A DNA stretch of 64,000 nt, from the NCBI GenBank assembly GCA_023376005.1, contig CM042152.1, positions 82,914,969 to 82,978,968 on the forward strand. Direction: 5' to 3'. Origin of the DNA: Doryteuthis pealeii (taxonomy: Eukaryota > Mollusca > Cephalopoda > Myopsida > Loliginidae). This document shows positions 10,590 through 20,985 of this stretch, piece after piece. The notes beneath the pieces are model-generated. The model was given only the letters and a program-made list of their open reading frames with translations, had not been told where the DNA came from and did no database searches. The stretch's first letter is position 1; the number at the start of each line of letters is the position of its first letter. The translations under genes were made by a program, and so were the position numbers.

Positions 10590-10702
10590 TATATATAAGT
10601 AAAGAAATAACAAAAGACTTAGAGATTGAGCATTATAGTCTATGTCAGAAATAGACTATAAAGCTAAATCTCTAAGTCTTTTGTTATTTCTTTACTTATA
10701 TA
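10590..10702. mobile_element. Palindrome of the hammerhead-associated family (decayed)
   Basis: ATAAGTAAAGAAATAACAAA to ACTTAGAGATT is mirrored by AAATCTCTAAGTCTTTTGTT to ACTTAT. The centre (GCATTATAGTCTAT, then AGAAATAGACTATAAAGC) matches the 3' half of the hammerheads at 28177-28238 and 34677-34737, but the CTGANGA core is lost. Confidence 0.7.
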
Positions 10703-10815
10703 TTTGCTCTGTGACTCTAACATTAAGAGCACACATTGAGCTCTCAAACTGCGACAGTTTTTTAAATAAAACTATTGTGTCGTAAGGAAGATTTCTTCTC
10801 TGGACTTTTGGATTA
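10700..10815. repeat. Conserved distal part of the same element
   Basis: CTCTGTGACTCTAAC, GAGCTCTCAAACTGCGACAG and AAGGAAGATTTCTTCTCTGG match 28025-28140 in inverted orientation and 6711-6818. Ends in a short TA tract. Confidence 0.75.
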
Positions 10816-11620
10816 TATATATGGTGGGTATGAAAAGCAGATTATTTTGATTGGAAATATCTATAAATTACTAAGATTATAGTTTGAGTAAGTGTGGGTG
10901 AGTGAGTTGGTGAGTATGCGTAAGTGAGTTTAAGTGTATGAAGTTGTGTATGTGTGTGTGTGTGTGAGGTTTAGTATGTGTGTGAGTGAATGTGTGCTAG
11001 AATGTGAATGAGCTACCATTACAATGAAATTCCAACAGATTCATTGGTTGTGACTTACACTTAAAGACCTGATTTCCACTAGATCATTTGTTCAGTTTTT
11101 GAAATGGGTGACCACTTAAGACCAAAAAAAAAAAAAGAACATTGTTGCCAACCCTAAGGATTGTGTGCCAAACTAAGCAAAGATTAGTAAATAAAAAACA
11201 GTATTATTTGTGATGTGCAAATATAAAACAGATTTAAATAAATAATTTTGTTTTTATTTGTTTGTATCAGTTAATTTGTTTCTCTCTCTCTCAACTATTG
11301 GGATTGCAGATTGTGGCTCATTTCCAACTAACAGAAAGTACAGGTTGTACATCTTTTATCTGCCAATTTTGGGATTTGGTCATTACCAGATCAAATAACA
11401 AGACGATTGTCAATTTAATTCATGTTTTTATACAAATACATTTTATTGAATTTTAGTAATATATCAATTTTAATGTTTTATAAGAATAAAAAAAAAGATT
11501 AATTTTTTTTAACTTATTAAAATTATAATAAATGAAAGTTTATTTTGCTTGTGTTTTTTAATTAGTTGTATAAAAATAATTGATAAGGTTTATTCAAATG
11601 AATAAATAAATGTCAAATTA
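10816..11620. other. No gene seen; TG microsatellite inside
   Basis: Contains a TG-rich stretch near 10945-10985 and a possible 5S-like scrap (AAATGGGTGACCACTTAAGA at 11101-11120). Otherwise AT-rich and unassigned. Confidence 0.45.
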
Positions 11621-11625
11621 TATAT

Positions 11626-11668
<43 letters not shown>

Positions 11669-11790
11669 ATGGAAAAGGAATTGAATCCGACAATATGAGT
11701 AAAAAATGAGTAAAGAAAAGAAATGTAGATGGATGATATCGATTAAATTCATTTTATCCATCTACATTTCTTTTCTTTACTCATTTTTTC

Positions 11791-11829
<39 letters not shown>

Positions 11830-11830
11830 T
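11620..11830. mobile_element. TA-flanked palindrome
   Basis: TA arrays at 11620-11664 and 11795-11827 enclose arms 11694-11734 and 11755-11796 (GAGTAAAGAAAAGAAATGTA and its complement). The left side carries the shared terminus GAATTGAATCCGACAATATG. No hammerhead core could be made out in this copy. Confidence 0.75.
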
Positions 11831-11834
11831 TTAG

Positions 11835-12955
11835 GGATAGAAGTGATAATTTAAGCTTAGATCAGTTTGGTATAAGGTCAGAAATATAGGGTATTTATTT
11901 TCCTGACCTCCCACCAGCCTAGATTAACACAAACTGAAGCTCATGTAATGGCCAGTGCAAAAAAAATGCATGGTCCCATCAGTATTATCCTTTTAGGGCA
12001 CGTCAGGCACTGATAATAAACTAGGTCCTACCCATTTTAGCTGAAGGAGCAGGTGCTGCCTGGACGTTGGGGGAGGGGGAGGAGGCAGGTCTCTGGGACC
12101 ATGAAATTTATTAATTCACTCACCCAATAGGAACCAAAGCTCCTATGCCAGATAATACCTAGTGAAAATCTAAATTATTTTGAGAGAAGTTTCTGCCAGG
12201 TGAGCCAATGAGAGAAGACATAGGAGCAAGACCATACAAACAAGTAAGGTAAGTAATGTCATATATGGTTAATGAATTCCTTGGAAAGTAGCAGGTATTA
12301 AGAGTAATAAAATCCCAATATGCTTCACTATACTACAGACAAGTACACAATTCCAGAGTAAATTAATCATTTCCTTTTCTCTCTTTCATTCTAAAGTAGA
12401 CTTTAAGTAGATGAAGTGGGAGGAAGAAAAGAAAGAAAAGAAAAGAGGAAGAGATTCCTTCTCCTCCTCCTCCCTATAGGAAAAAAAGTTAGACTATTAG
12501 CGGTACAGGTAGGGTTAATATGAAAGAGAATAGATTGAACATGTTTGAAAGCAAAGAGTATGAAGGTTGGTTTTTGGTATTTGGGAGTGGCTGAATGCTT
12601 GAATTAGTTTTCACTGATTCCAACCAGTAATGTATACTTGTAATTATGTGCATGTAAAGAAAAATTGTCTCTCTACTAAAAAAAAATTCTTTAAAGAAAA
12701 AAAAAGGGGGGGGGGATAAAAAAAATAGAACAGCTGAAGTTGATCTAACAGCAGAACCATTTTTTTTTTTTTTTTGTTAACCTAAAATATTTGGATATTA
12801 ACACTTCCAGAATACAAGTAAATTGTCACATTTTGCTGATGAGGATTTAATACAAGATAACAAAATAAAACTACTATTATATACTTACATAAATGCAAAT
12901 AATGTGGTCTCAATAATGTGGTCTCCGGAAAGCAAATAAACAATTTTTTGTGGGA
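11835..12955. other. Unassigned sequence
   Basis: About 11850-12130 is less AT-rich (CTGAAGGAGCAGGTGCTGCC, GGGACCATG) but contains no open frame of note. A TCAGAAATATAGGGTATTTA patch resembles the inverted SINE-C tail at 22470-22500. The rest is AT-rich with A and G runs at 12660-12720. Confidence 0.4.
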
Positions 12956-12961
12956 TACAAC

Positions 12962-13211
12962 CAGGGCTGTAGAGTCAGAGTTAGAAACAATCACTGGAGT
13001 CTGTAAAACTATACTGACTCTGACTCCAGTTGAATTTACACTTTATATGGCCCTAGTTTAGTCTGTAAAGTTATACAGTGAACACTACTCATAAATAAAT
13101 TAAAAAAATCATGGTTTTATATTTATTATGAAATGTAATCCCTTAATTACACAAAGAGGAATTCAAAAAAAAAGTTAGTCAAAGGTTTTGTGTTCTAACT
13201 CCACAGTCCTG
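12962..13211 (+). mobile_element. hAT-like MITE, family T, copy 2 (both ends present)
   Basis: Begins CAGGGCTGTAGAGTCAGAG and ends CTAACTCCACAGTCCTG, imperfect inverted termini typical of hAT MITEs. Length 250 bp, no coding capacity. No clear target-site duplication is visible. Confidence 0.8.
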
Positions 13212-13392
13212 GTTGGTTGGTTGGTCGTTTTATGGCATATCAACCCTTTTCAAGTCATTTTTATATCAGGTTGCTACAGTACATGCTATTGCTTAAATGG
13301 TCACCCATCTAAGTATTCAACAGGCTCATTGCTTTTGGTAATCTAGCAGAACCAGTGCTTATATAATGACTTGACTGTAATCCCTCAGCCCT
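13212..13392 (-). mobile_element. 5S-rRNA-related SINE (SINE3-like)
   Basis: On the minus strand, GAGCCTGTTGAATACTTAG followed by ATGGGTGACC and GTACTGTAGC resembles the 3' half of 5S rRNA (the internal-promoter side). The downstream part, GGTTGATATGCCATAAAACG, is the module also found in family X'. So 5S-like heads and X' tails occur in one element here. Diverged. Confidence 0.65.
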
Positions 13393-13413
13393 GGATACAA
13401 GACCATAATTAGT

Positions 13414-13628
13414 GTAGCATAATGGTTATCATTGCACAAAATGTAGTCAACGATCCAGGTTCAAATCCTAGATACAGCTGTTTTCATTTCACTTTGTACT
13501 AATAACTTTAAGAAAGGCATTAATCTATCTGTTCTCCCTCCAGCAATGGGTAAATAGTAGGGCAGACTGGGTTATTAAACCTTGGTTAGGCAACCAGTCT
13601 GAGAAATGAAAACTAATTCAAACCAACT
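13414..13628 (+). mobile_element. SINE-B, 5' part, interrupted
   Basis: Head AGTGTAGCATAATGGTTATC with GGTTCAAATCC, body TTCTCCCTCCAGCAATGGG and CCTTGGTTAGGCAACCAGTC. The remaining 3' part resumes at 13956 after a P-family insertion. Confidence 0.85.
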
Positions 13629-13955
13629 GTACTGTCTCTGAATCTTTGAGATAAGGCTTGATAATTTGGATTATTCAGACTATTGTCCTCATCTATATTG
13701 TTATCTGTACTACAGCTTAACACTTGTACCTAGTCATGGTTAGTGGAATGAGAACAGTATACCCCAGTGAATTGAATAAAGGGTTAGGTTTGAAGTTCCA
13801 CGAAGGCTCCTATTTACGACAAGAAGGTTCGGAGTTCGAAGAGAAGATTCCAGAGTCTAAAAAGAAATACCCAAAGAAGGCCGCAGGGCACATCGGCTGA
13901 AAAGATAGTACAGATACAATAGATCGAATAATCCAAATAATACACACTTTACTCT
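13629..13955. mobile_element. Palindromic element P1, inserted in SINE-B
   Basis: Left arm CTGAATCTTTGAGATAAGGC and ATTATTCAGACTATTGTCCT; right arm GAAGGCCGCAGGGCACATCG and ATCGAATAATCC. These match P2 at 24451-24685. Arms are diverged and the inner part differs from other copies. The SINE halves on either side show that it is an insertion. Confidence 0.75.
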
Positions 13956-14012
13956 GCTTTAAAAAAAAAAATGACCTTGTGTTGCATCCTGTCCTTGGTG
14001 GCCGGATTGGAT
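13956..14012 (+). mobile_element. SINE-B, 3' part
   Basis: CTCTGCTTT, A-run, ATGACCTTGTGTTGCATCCT and GCCGGATTGGATATA: the tail of the SINE begun at 13414. Confidence 0.8.
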
Positions 14013-14354
14013 ATATTCATACAACACCATTATTTTTATTGCAATAAAATGTTTGACACAAAATCAATATAATAAAATATTTCATTTTCATGGACTGATG
14101 GTGTTTTTTGGGGTTTTTTTTGGGGGGGGGGGTTGTATTAGCAATTGAACTGTCAGAGTACACAACTTGGATGTCAGTCATTTAAATTAAGAATTCTTGA
14201 TTTATTCAAAATTTTGGCCAAAGAGAGAATAAAGAAAAGAACTAGGAATGTGGTTACTGTTTCCATTTATTTATAGTAATAACTGTGGATAGCACATCCC
14301 ATTTTTTTTAATGTTTTTAAGGTTAAAACAACATCTATAATATATATATATATA

Positions 14355-14980
14355 TCTTATTATAATGGAGATTGTGTGTTTTTCTGTCTGTAACCGAAAC
14401 TATATTCCTACTCAAGTCACAATTCTCTGAGTTATTGACATCACATTCTCTATTATTTTATTTTTATCTAAACCTCAATTATTAATAAAATTGTCTTACA
14501 TTATTAATACTGTTAACTATGTCTACATACTGACAACATGCAATTATATTTATATATACAACAAAATAGCGGTTTACAGTGTGAACGGGAAGGCCTTTTG
14601 CATATTAATATTAAAAAATCGAATTTAATAAATATGTGCTTAGTGTTATTGATTTCTAACTGTTTGGTTTTATTTTAATGAATATAAGCAAAAATCTCTT
14701 CAATGAATCTTAAATGAAATCCATTAACAAGATAAAATAACTGTCATTTTATTATTTACTTCCTCTTTTAACTAAATACTTAAATTAGAAAAAATAACAA
14801 TGAAAGACGAGAGTGATGGAAGAGTAAGTTTCAGTTGTTCCATTTTTTATTATACTCCCTCTGTTTCAAATCTTTTTATCTGTATTCTTATTTAATTTCA
14901 TTAGCCTTTCTAATTTAATACAATATTTTATTACATTAAAACTTAAATACTTGCACCCGGAGGGTGCATATATTTGCTAG
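14355..14980 (+). mobile_element. Non-autonomous Helitron, complete
   Basis: Starts TCTTATTATAATGGAGATTG and ends with the hairpin GCACCC-GGA-GGGTGC (14953-14967) followed 9 nt later by CTAG, with host A on the left and T on the right. These are the defining Helitron ends: TC 5' end, 3' hairpin plus CTRR, A/T target. Length 626 bp; no Rep/helicase frame. Related copies are at 4545-4930, 15098, 21307, 51483-51874 and 63519-63914. Confidence 0.92.
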
Positions 14981-15004
14981 TATTACTAAAAAGTATAAAT
15001 ATAA

Positions 15005-15085
15005 ATACACGATATGTATAACTTCCTAACCGTTAGGCATGACATAACCCCAGATGGGTTGATGTTCCAATAAAATCAATAAACA
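15005..15085 (-). mobile_element. Family X fragment
   Basis: CTTCCTAACCGTTAGGCATG and GGGTTGATGTTCCAATAAAA match the X tail module. It lies between two Helitrons. Confidence 0.6.
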
Positions 15086-15167
15086 AATAAAACATCTTCT
15101 ATATATAATGGAGATTCAGTCTATTTGTCTGTAACCAAAACTACTTCACTGCTTACGTCACAGTCAT

Positions 15168-15418
15168 TTCAGAGCTAAGTTGGTAGAGTGTCTGACTTGG
15201 AACCACAAGTTTCCTGGTTTGATACCAGCCCTCGCCAACTCAGTGTATGAGTAGCACAGGGATCTGTGTGGTAAAGTGAGGAGCTGATGGTAGGTGTAGC
15301 GTTCCATCTCAGATGCTGAAACAATCACCTTGGTCAAGCGCTAGTGAAAAGAGGGATAGACTCCCTCGCTGACTGGCTGATACTGACTTTAGGCCACCCC
15401 GATGACTTTACTTTTACT
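15168..15418 (+). mobile_element. SINE-A nested in Helitron
   Basis: AGAGCTAAGTTGGTAGAGTG head, GGTTTGATACCAGCCCTCGC B box, ATGAGTAGCACAGGGATCTG body, GACTCCCTCGCTGACTGGCT tail and a short T-rich end. Confidence 0.9.
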
Positions 15419-15479
15419 TATCAATGAGTATTTAATTTATAGTCAATATCGCTACTTAATAAAATAATAAACAATGCTC

Positions 15480-15481
<2 letters not shown>

Positions 15482-15568
<87 letters not shown>

Positions 15569-15586
15569 TACACACACACACACAAA
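15482..15586. repeat. (TA)n then (CA)n
   Basis: About 39 TA units followed by CA units. Confidence 0.97.
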
Positions 15587-15824
15587 GCAAGGACACAACA
15601 TTAGAGGGTCCAAGTGTTTTTTAAAACAGGTTTCAATGAATTAAATACATGCCCGGTATCATTGATTTGTGTATAATTTGTTTTATTCTAACATATTTAA
15701 AGTTATCTAACGTATAGAATTTTACGATAAAATTATTTACAAACAAGAAATCATCCAATCATCTTGTAATCATAACATACAGTATTGGACATAAGAACTA
15801 CAAAACAAAAGTTGCTAAACTAGT

Positions 15825-16240
15825 TATTTAATTTAGATCCCCTTTATTCTCAAAATCCTTAATGGTTCCTTCAATCTTAGACAATAAAATGCAGATTTTG
15901 TGCTTGTTCAAATACTTATGAGCAGTACATTCTTGAAAGTAATGTTCATAAAGGATATAGAAAGTTGTGAATATAAATATTTGAAGAAACATCTGTTTAT
16001 GGGCAACACTTCCAAACAGGAAAATGAGTTTACCTTTTCAATTTCGTTGATTAATTTTGAAAAGGATTTTTTTAAAAGGATAGAGAAAAAAAAAACATTT
16101 TTTTTAATTTAACAATTTAGTTGGCATCCTTCCGTCTGTGAAAGACGGCGTAGTGTCTTAATTCTTTTTTTTTTTTTTTGGAACTACATAGCGTGGGCGG
16201 GTTGATATGGAGGATGTGCTGTTGCCCAAACAGCAGATCC
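15825..16240 (+). repeat. Local duplication, copy 1
   Basis: About 415 bp from TTTAGATCCCCTTTATTCTC to CAAACAGCAGATCCTTCC recurs at 18489-18915, differing by few substitutions and A/T run lengths. It contains an M-family MITE at 15900-15985 and the hairpin TCCGTCTGTGAAAGACGG. Confidence 0.9.
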
Positions 16241-16300
16241 TTCCCCCTCTCCACACTGCCACTGTGAATTCTATCGAAATAACATTTTGCAGTAATTTAG

Positions 16301-16590
16301 CATAGTGTAATGGTTGTAGTCAGCAGAAATGGACTCTGTAACCAGAGTTCAAATCCTGGATAAGGCAGTTTGTATTTCACGTTGTGCTTAAGCACTTGGG
16401 CAAGGTATGAATCCATCTCTATAGATAAATAGTTGGGTAGATTGGGTCCTCTAGTCTTGTTATGGCAACCAGTCTAGGAGAAGGAAAACTGAATTAAAAC
16501 AAGACATACTTGATTTTTAAAAAATTGACCTTGTGTCACATCCTGCTTGTGGTGGAGGGGTTGGGTAACTGCATACAATCATTTAGGAGC
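16301..16590 (+). mobile_element. SINE-B
   Basis: Head TTAGCATAGTGTAATGGTTG, B box GAGTTCAAATCCTGGATAAG, body and tail TTGACCTTGTGTCACATCCT. A shortened body segment lacks the CCCTCCAGC part. Confidence 0.88.
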
Positions 16591-16744
16591 ACAAAACATA
16601 ACTAAATACATTTGTTATGTTGGTTACCATAATATTTGGTTCTTGTATAATTTTCATGTTTTTAACTTTTAAAATCAATCAATTAGAATTAATTTTTTTA
16701 ATTCAAATACTTATGACAAGTACTGTATACATGCTTGTAAGTTT

Positions 16745-17195
16745 ACTTTTTATAATGTGTGTGTGTGTGTGTGTGTGCTTACTTTTTATGATATCTGTGT
16801 GCGTTTACTTTTGATAGTATAAGTGTGTGTGTGTGTGTGTGAAAGTATGTTTACTTTTGATAATATAAGTGTGTGTGTGTGTGTGTGTGTTTTTACTTTT
16901 GATAATATAAATGTGTGTAGGTGTGTTTTTACTTTTGATAATATAGTGGTGCGTGTGTGTGTGTGTGTTTTACTTTTGATAATATAAATGTGTGTAGGTG
17001 TGTTTTTTTTGATAATATAAATGTGTGTGTGTGTGTGTGTGTTTTTACTTTTGATAATATAAATGTGTGTAGGTGTGTTTTTACTTTTGATAATATAAGT
17101 GTGTGCGTGTGTGTGTGTGTGTTTACTTTTGATAATATAAGTGTGTGCGTGTGTGTTTATTTTTGATAATGTGTGTATGTGTGCATGTGCGTGTT
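16745..17195. repeat. (TG)n / TTTACTTTTGATAATATAA minisatellite
   Basis: About ten units in which TTTACTTTTGATAATATAA is followed by a TG run of variable length. The Cys/Val-rich plus-strand frames across it are artefacts. Confidence 0.95.
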
Positions 17196-17204
17196 ACTTT
17201 AGGT

Positions 17205-17209
<5 letters not shown>

Positions 17210-17268
<59 letters not shown>
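17210..17268. repeat. (TA)n microsatellite
   Basis: Nearly 30 TA units directly after the TG minisatellite. Confidence 0.97.
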
Positions 17269-17269
<1 letters not shown>

Positions 17270-17271
<2 letters not shown>

Positions 17272-17715
17272 TTACTTTGAGTAAATTCCCCAAGATGAGC
17301 TTCTGTTTTAGTTTTTTGCTCTACTAAGTGCAACTGACATTTAATCATGTATCAACCATTAATAACATGACTTACATTAAATTTCTCACTTCTTTTCAAT
17401 TAAATAAAAAAGAAAGAAAAAACATTTCAGATATTTCTACAATATATCAGAAGAAAGTCAACATGAAGTCGAGTCACATGACCATCTTACAGCAATTCAT
17501 CTTGGAGACCAGCATGATGGATAACCCTAGCCAAACAATCTTAAAAGGGCAGCGGGGGTGGGGGAGAGAAATTTCCACTCTTATTATATTTCATCATGTT
17601 TTGCTTTTTTAATGTTTGCCTCAACAAGAAGATTACTCCAGCTAACAAGAACTTTAGAATATTGTCTATAAAAAAAATTAAAAAAAAAAAAAAAAAAAAA
17701 AGGGGGGTGATACAT
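17270..17715. other. No gene seen
   Basis: The 94-codon frame at 17328-17612 (+) has no recognisable domain. An A-run of about 25 followed by GGGGGG lies at 17678-17706. Confidence 0.4.
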
Positions 17716-17724
17716 GGTTGATCT

Positions 17725-18118
17725 GGTTGGTTGTTTGGGTTTTACGGCATGTCAACACCTATTGGGTCATTTTATGCCACTGCCAATGACGTTTTTTGTT
17801 TTATTGATGCTTGATGGGTGTTCAATGTTTTAAACACATTCCTTCTATTTAATACATCGATGAGACCCTAACAGGTACTACCACTCCGGGTCAGTGTGGA
17901 CCTGGGAGCAATGATTAATGAAGAATTAGACCTGGGAGCAGATATGATGGTGAGGTTCCAGGTCTGGGGAATGTGGAGCTCCCCTTCATCATCATTGCTC
18001 CCAGGTCCACTCTGACCCGGAGTGGTAGTACCTGTTAGGGTCATCGATGGGTTAGATAGAAGGAGTTTGATATCATTCCCAGGCTATTAAGACCCTCAGC
18101 CACTGCCTTCTAGCGCAT
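17725..18118 (+). mobile_element. Family X' with its core in inverted pair
   Basis: The tail module TTTTACGGCATGTCAACACC precedes two inverted copies of the core: 17841-17935 (GACCCTAACAGGTACTACCA) and 17986-18063 (its complement). The arms could fold into a stem of about 80 bp. The end GACCCTCAGCCACTGCCTTC matches other X' copies. Confidence 0.8.
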
Positions 18119-18137
18119 ATTCTTAATGAGACATGTT

Positions 18138-18478
18138 TGTTCAAATACTTATGAGCAATATGGCAATGCTTATAAAGGATAGCCGGGTTAGCTCAGTTGG
18201 TAGAGCGTTCGGCTAGAAACCACAAGGTTCATAGTTCGATACTGGTCCTCGCCAACTCCGTGTATGAGTAGCACAGGGATCTGTGCGGTAAAGTAAGGAG
18301 CTTATGGTAGGTGTGGCGCTCCACCTCAGATGCTAAAACAATCTCCTTGGTCTAGCGCTATTGAAAAAGAGATAGACTCCCTCGCTGACTGGCTGATACT
18401 GACTTTAGGCCGCCCCGTCGACTTTTTACTTTATAAAGGATATAGAAAGTACAGATCATAAGTATTTGAACAAACACA
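18138..18478 (+). mobile_element. M-family MITE (Tc1/mariner-like ends) with nested SINE-A
   Basis: TTGTTCAAATACTTATGAGC at the left and ATCATAAGTATTTGAACAAA at the right form inverted ends. Without the SINE the element is about 90 bp. A near-identical uninterrupted copy lies at 19016-19092. The TIR sequence resembles those of Tc1/mariner elements; that assignment is inference. Confidence 0.7.
18182..18430 (+). mobile_element. SINE-A with 12-bp target-site duplication
   Basis: Flanked by TTATAAAGGATA at 18170-18181 and 18431-18442. Head GGGTTAGCTCAGTTGGTAGA, B box GTTCGATACTGG, body and tail CTCGCTGACTGGCTGATACT, ending GTCGACTTTTTACTT. This fixes the family's full length at about 249 bp. 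Confidence 0.95.
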
Positions 18479-18488
18479 GAGAAGCATT

Positions 18489-18915
18489 GTTATTTAATTT
18501 AGATCCCCTTTATTCTCAAAATCCTTAATGGTTCCTTCAATCTTAGACAATAAAATGCAGATTTTGTGCTTGTTCAAATACTTATGAGCATTACATTCTT
18601 GAAAGTAATGTTCATAAAGGATATAGAAAGTTCTGAATATAAATATTTGAAGAAACATCTGTTTATGGGCAACACTTCCAAACAGGAAAATGAGTTTACC
18701 TTTTCAATCTTGTTGATTAATTTTGAAAAGGATTTTTTTAAAAGGATAGAGAAAAAAAAAAAAAATTTTTAATTTAATAATTTAGTTGGCATCCTTCCGT
18801 CTGTGAAAGACGTTGGCGTAGTGTCTCAATTCTTTTTTTTTTTTTTTTCTAACTACATAGTGTGGGCGGGTTGATATGGAGGATGTGCTGTTGCCCAATC
18901 AGCAGATCCTCCCAA
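18489..18915 (+). repeat. Local duplication, copy 2
   Basis: Direct copy of 15825-16240. Carries an M-family MITE at about 18568-18655. Confidence 0.9.
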
Positions 18916-18918
18916 TTC

Positions 18919-18941
<23 letters not shown>

Positions 18942-18952
<11 letters not shown>

Positions 18953-19115
18953 TCCCCTTCCTGCTCAAAATTCTTACTGGACCTTGCAATCTTAGACAAT
19001 AAAATACAGATTTTATATTTGTTCAAATACTTATGAGCATCACTTTCATAAAGGATATAGAAAATACCAATCATAAGTATTTAAACAAACACAGAGAAGC
19101 ATTGTTATCTATCCC
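18942..19115 (+). repeat. Diverged third copy with M-family MITE
   Basis: GATCCCCTTCCTGCTCAAAA, CAATCTTAGACAATAAAATA and MITE ends TTGTTCAAATACTTATGAGC / AATCATAAGTATTTAAACAA. Confidence 0.75.
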
Positions 19116-19840
19116 CATTAGAGTAAGTTGTCAAAAAAAAAAAAAAAATGTTTTTTTCTAAAAAGGTAACTAAAAATTAAAAAGATGAAAAAAATAATCG
19201 AAATTAATAAATCGATGATTTATGTAAATAACCAAATTTATTTAGTAGGCTTTTTTTTTATATTTGCCACTTCAACTTCTTGTTGGTGAATAGTATCAAT
19301 TTAGGTGAGTGAGGGTATGAGAAATGGAACAGGATCAATATAAAACATACACAAAGTATGGCTTTTGGGATAAAAATAGAAACAGATGAAGTATTGGAGG
19401 AATGGGAGAAGCAAAAACATTGAAAAATCTATTCCTCTGTATTCGGTCAGTTTTACTACGGATCTCACACCAAAGTGCGAATTTGTAGATTGAGGGGCGG
19501 AGGGGGTTCCATTTCAGTATCTTGTTACAGTCACTCAATATTGCAGTGGACTGGCAATGATTTGTTAAACATAGTAACATTTCCTTTTTACTCGTAATCT
19601 GATCATGTTTTAACCAACTACAAGTACTTAATTTTTTTTATTTAGAATTAGTTTTTTAATTGTTTTTAATTATTAACAGAAAGCTGGAATATTTATTAAA
19701 AATGAGGGTAGGCTGAAATGTTCATAATAATGATGTTATATCAGCTGTTGAGGACTTTTTTCCAACGGGATCCAAGCACTGCAACACCAATGGAAGAAGT
19801 GTGTGGACTGCAAGAGAGACAACAAAAAATAAACCCAATT
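19116..19840. other. No gene seen
   Basis: AT-rich; the minus-strand frame at 19335-19580 (81 codons) and plus-strand frame at 19718-19912 carry no domain that I recognise. Confidence 0.45.
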
Positions 19841-19841
19841 T

Positions 19842-20045
19842 GGTCACATTCCATGAGAGTATCTTGGTCAGCCTATGAACTTTTCAGCCAACCCTCATAT
19901 AAACCTCATTAGGATACATTCCATGAGAGTATCTTGGTCAGCCTATGAACTTTTCAGCCAACTCTTGTATAAACCTCATTTTGTCACATTCCATGAGAGT
20001 ATCTTGGTCAGCCTATGAACTTTTCAGCCAACCCTCATACATCCC
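19842..20045. repeat. ~69-bp tandem repeat, three copies
   Basis: Unit with CACATTCCATGAGAGTATCT, TGGTCAGCCTATGAACTTTT and CAGCCAACCCTCATATAAAC starts at about 19842, 19911 and 19979. Copies are nearly identical. Confidence 0.93.
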
Positions 20046-20091
20046 AAACCTTTATTAAAAAAAATAAAATAAATAAATAAAAAGGTTAATT

Positions 20092-20170
20092 TCTTTGTTT
20101 AATGGCATATCAACATTTGTGGGTTATTTAATGCCAAAGCCATCTTTGTAAAAGAACAGTAGTGGTACTA
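20092..20170 (+). mobile_element. Family X' fragment
   Basis: TTAATGGCATATCAACATTT and GGGTTATTTAATGCC, followed by the same AAGAACAGTAGTGGTAC seen after 8446-8530. Confidence 0.65.
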
Positions 20171-20331
20171 TTTAACATTGACATACCGTACAATCCATCC
20201 AACCAGACAGACACCCACAAACAAGTATAATAAGAAGCACATTTATTGCCTAAGTGGATAGTTTCCTAAATTGTATTATAGACATTCCCTACTAAATAAG
20301 CCATTCTTCAATATGGCTAATATATACACAC

Positions 20332-20985
20332 TAGGGCAGGTTGATTTTTCACTTTTTTTAGAAATATCAAATTCTCTCAAACAGCTAAAGTTGTGAGTTG
20401 GTATAATAAATTTGTTGTTGGGGCGGCCTAATGTCGGTATCAGCCAGACAGCGACGGAGTCTATCTCCTTTTCACTGGCGCTAGACCAAAGAGATTTATT
20501 TTAGCATCTGAGTGCTACACCTACCATCAGCTCCTCACTTTACCACACAGATCCCTGTGCTACTCATATGATGAGTTGGTGCGGGCCAGTATCGAACCAG
20601 GAACTTGGTGATTCCTAGCCGAACGCTCTACCGAATAAGCAAGATCTCTTATTTGCACCATTGTTTGAGGAAATAGTATTAAAGATCATCTACTAAAATT
20701 CCTCGTTTTTTCAACATTTAGCAATTATTTCAATATCTAAAACAGAGGTTGTCATTTTAAATGACACGAATAAAATATAACTAGAATTCAAATTGAAAAT
20801 ATCTACAATCACCACCAAAACCTCTGATTTTTATTTGTAACAGTGATAACACTTAAAAAGATTGAAATCAATTTCCTCAAACAAAGGCAAAGTTTTGAGG
20901 AAAAATATCTTGTGTGGTAATTCTTTGTTAATTTGCAACTTTTACCACATAGGAGATGTTACAGTTCCAAAATTGACCTACCCTA
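20332..20985. mobile_element. hAT-type MITE with 8-bp duplication and nested SINE-A
   Basis: Termini TAGGGCAGGTTGATTTTT and AAAATTGACCTACCCTA are inverted. Flanks ATACACAC (20324-20331) and ATACATAC (20986-20993) match at 7 of 8 positions. The 3' part recurs at 25485-25590. No transposase frame. Confidence 0.85.
20420..20645 (-). mobile_element. SINE-A nested in the hAT-type MITE
   Basis: Minus-strand copy: GGGGCGGCCTAATGTCGGTA at its 3' end and the head complement CCGAACGCTCTACC at its 5' end. Confidence 0.9.

Larger units (their letters stand above)
15098..15740 (+). mobile_element. Helitron, 3' end not found, with nested SINE-A and TA array
   Basis: Starts TCTATATATAATGGAGATTC and continues TCTGTAACCAAAACTAC and GCTTACGTCACA, as at 51483. 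After a SINE-A and TA/CA arrays the Helitron body resumes (ACAACATTAGAGGGTCCAAG, TTTTTTAAAACAGGTTTCAA), matching 51603-51650. I could not find a hairpin plus CTAG end. Confidence 0.75.

Noticed and set aside
16957..17327. Cys/Val repeat frames that look like a repeat protein
   Set aside because: Direct translation of the TG/TTTACTTTTGATAATATAA minisatellite and a TA array.
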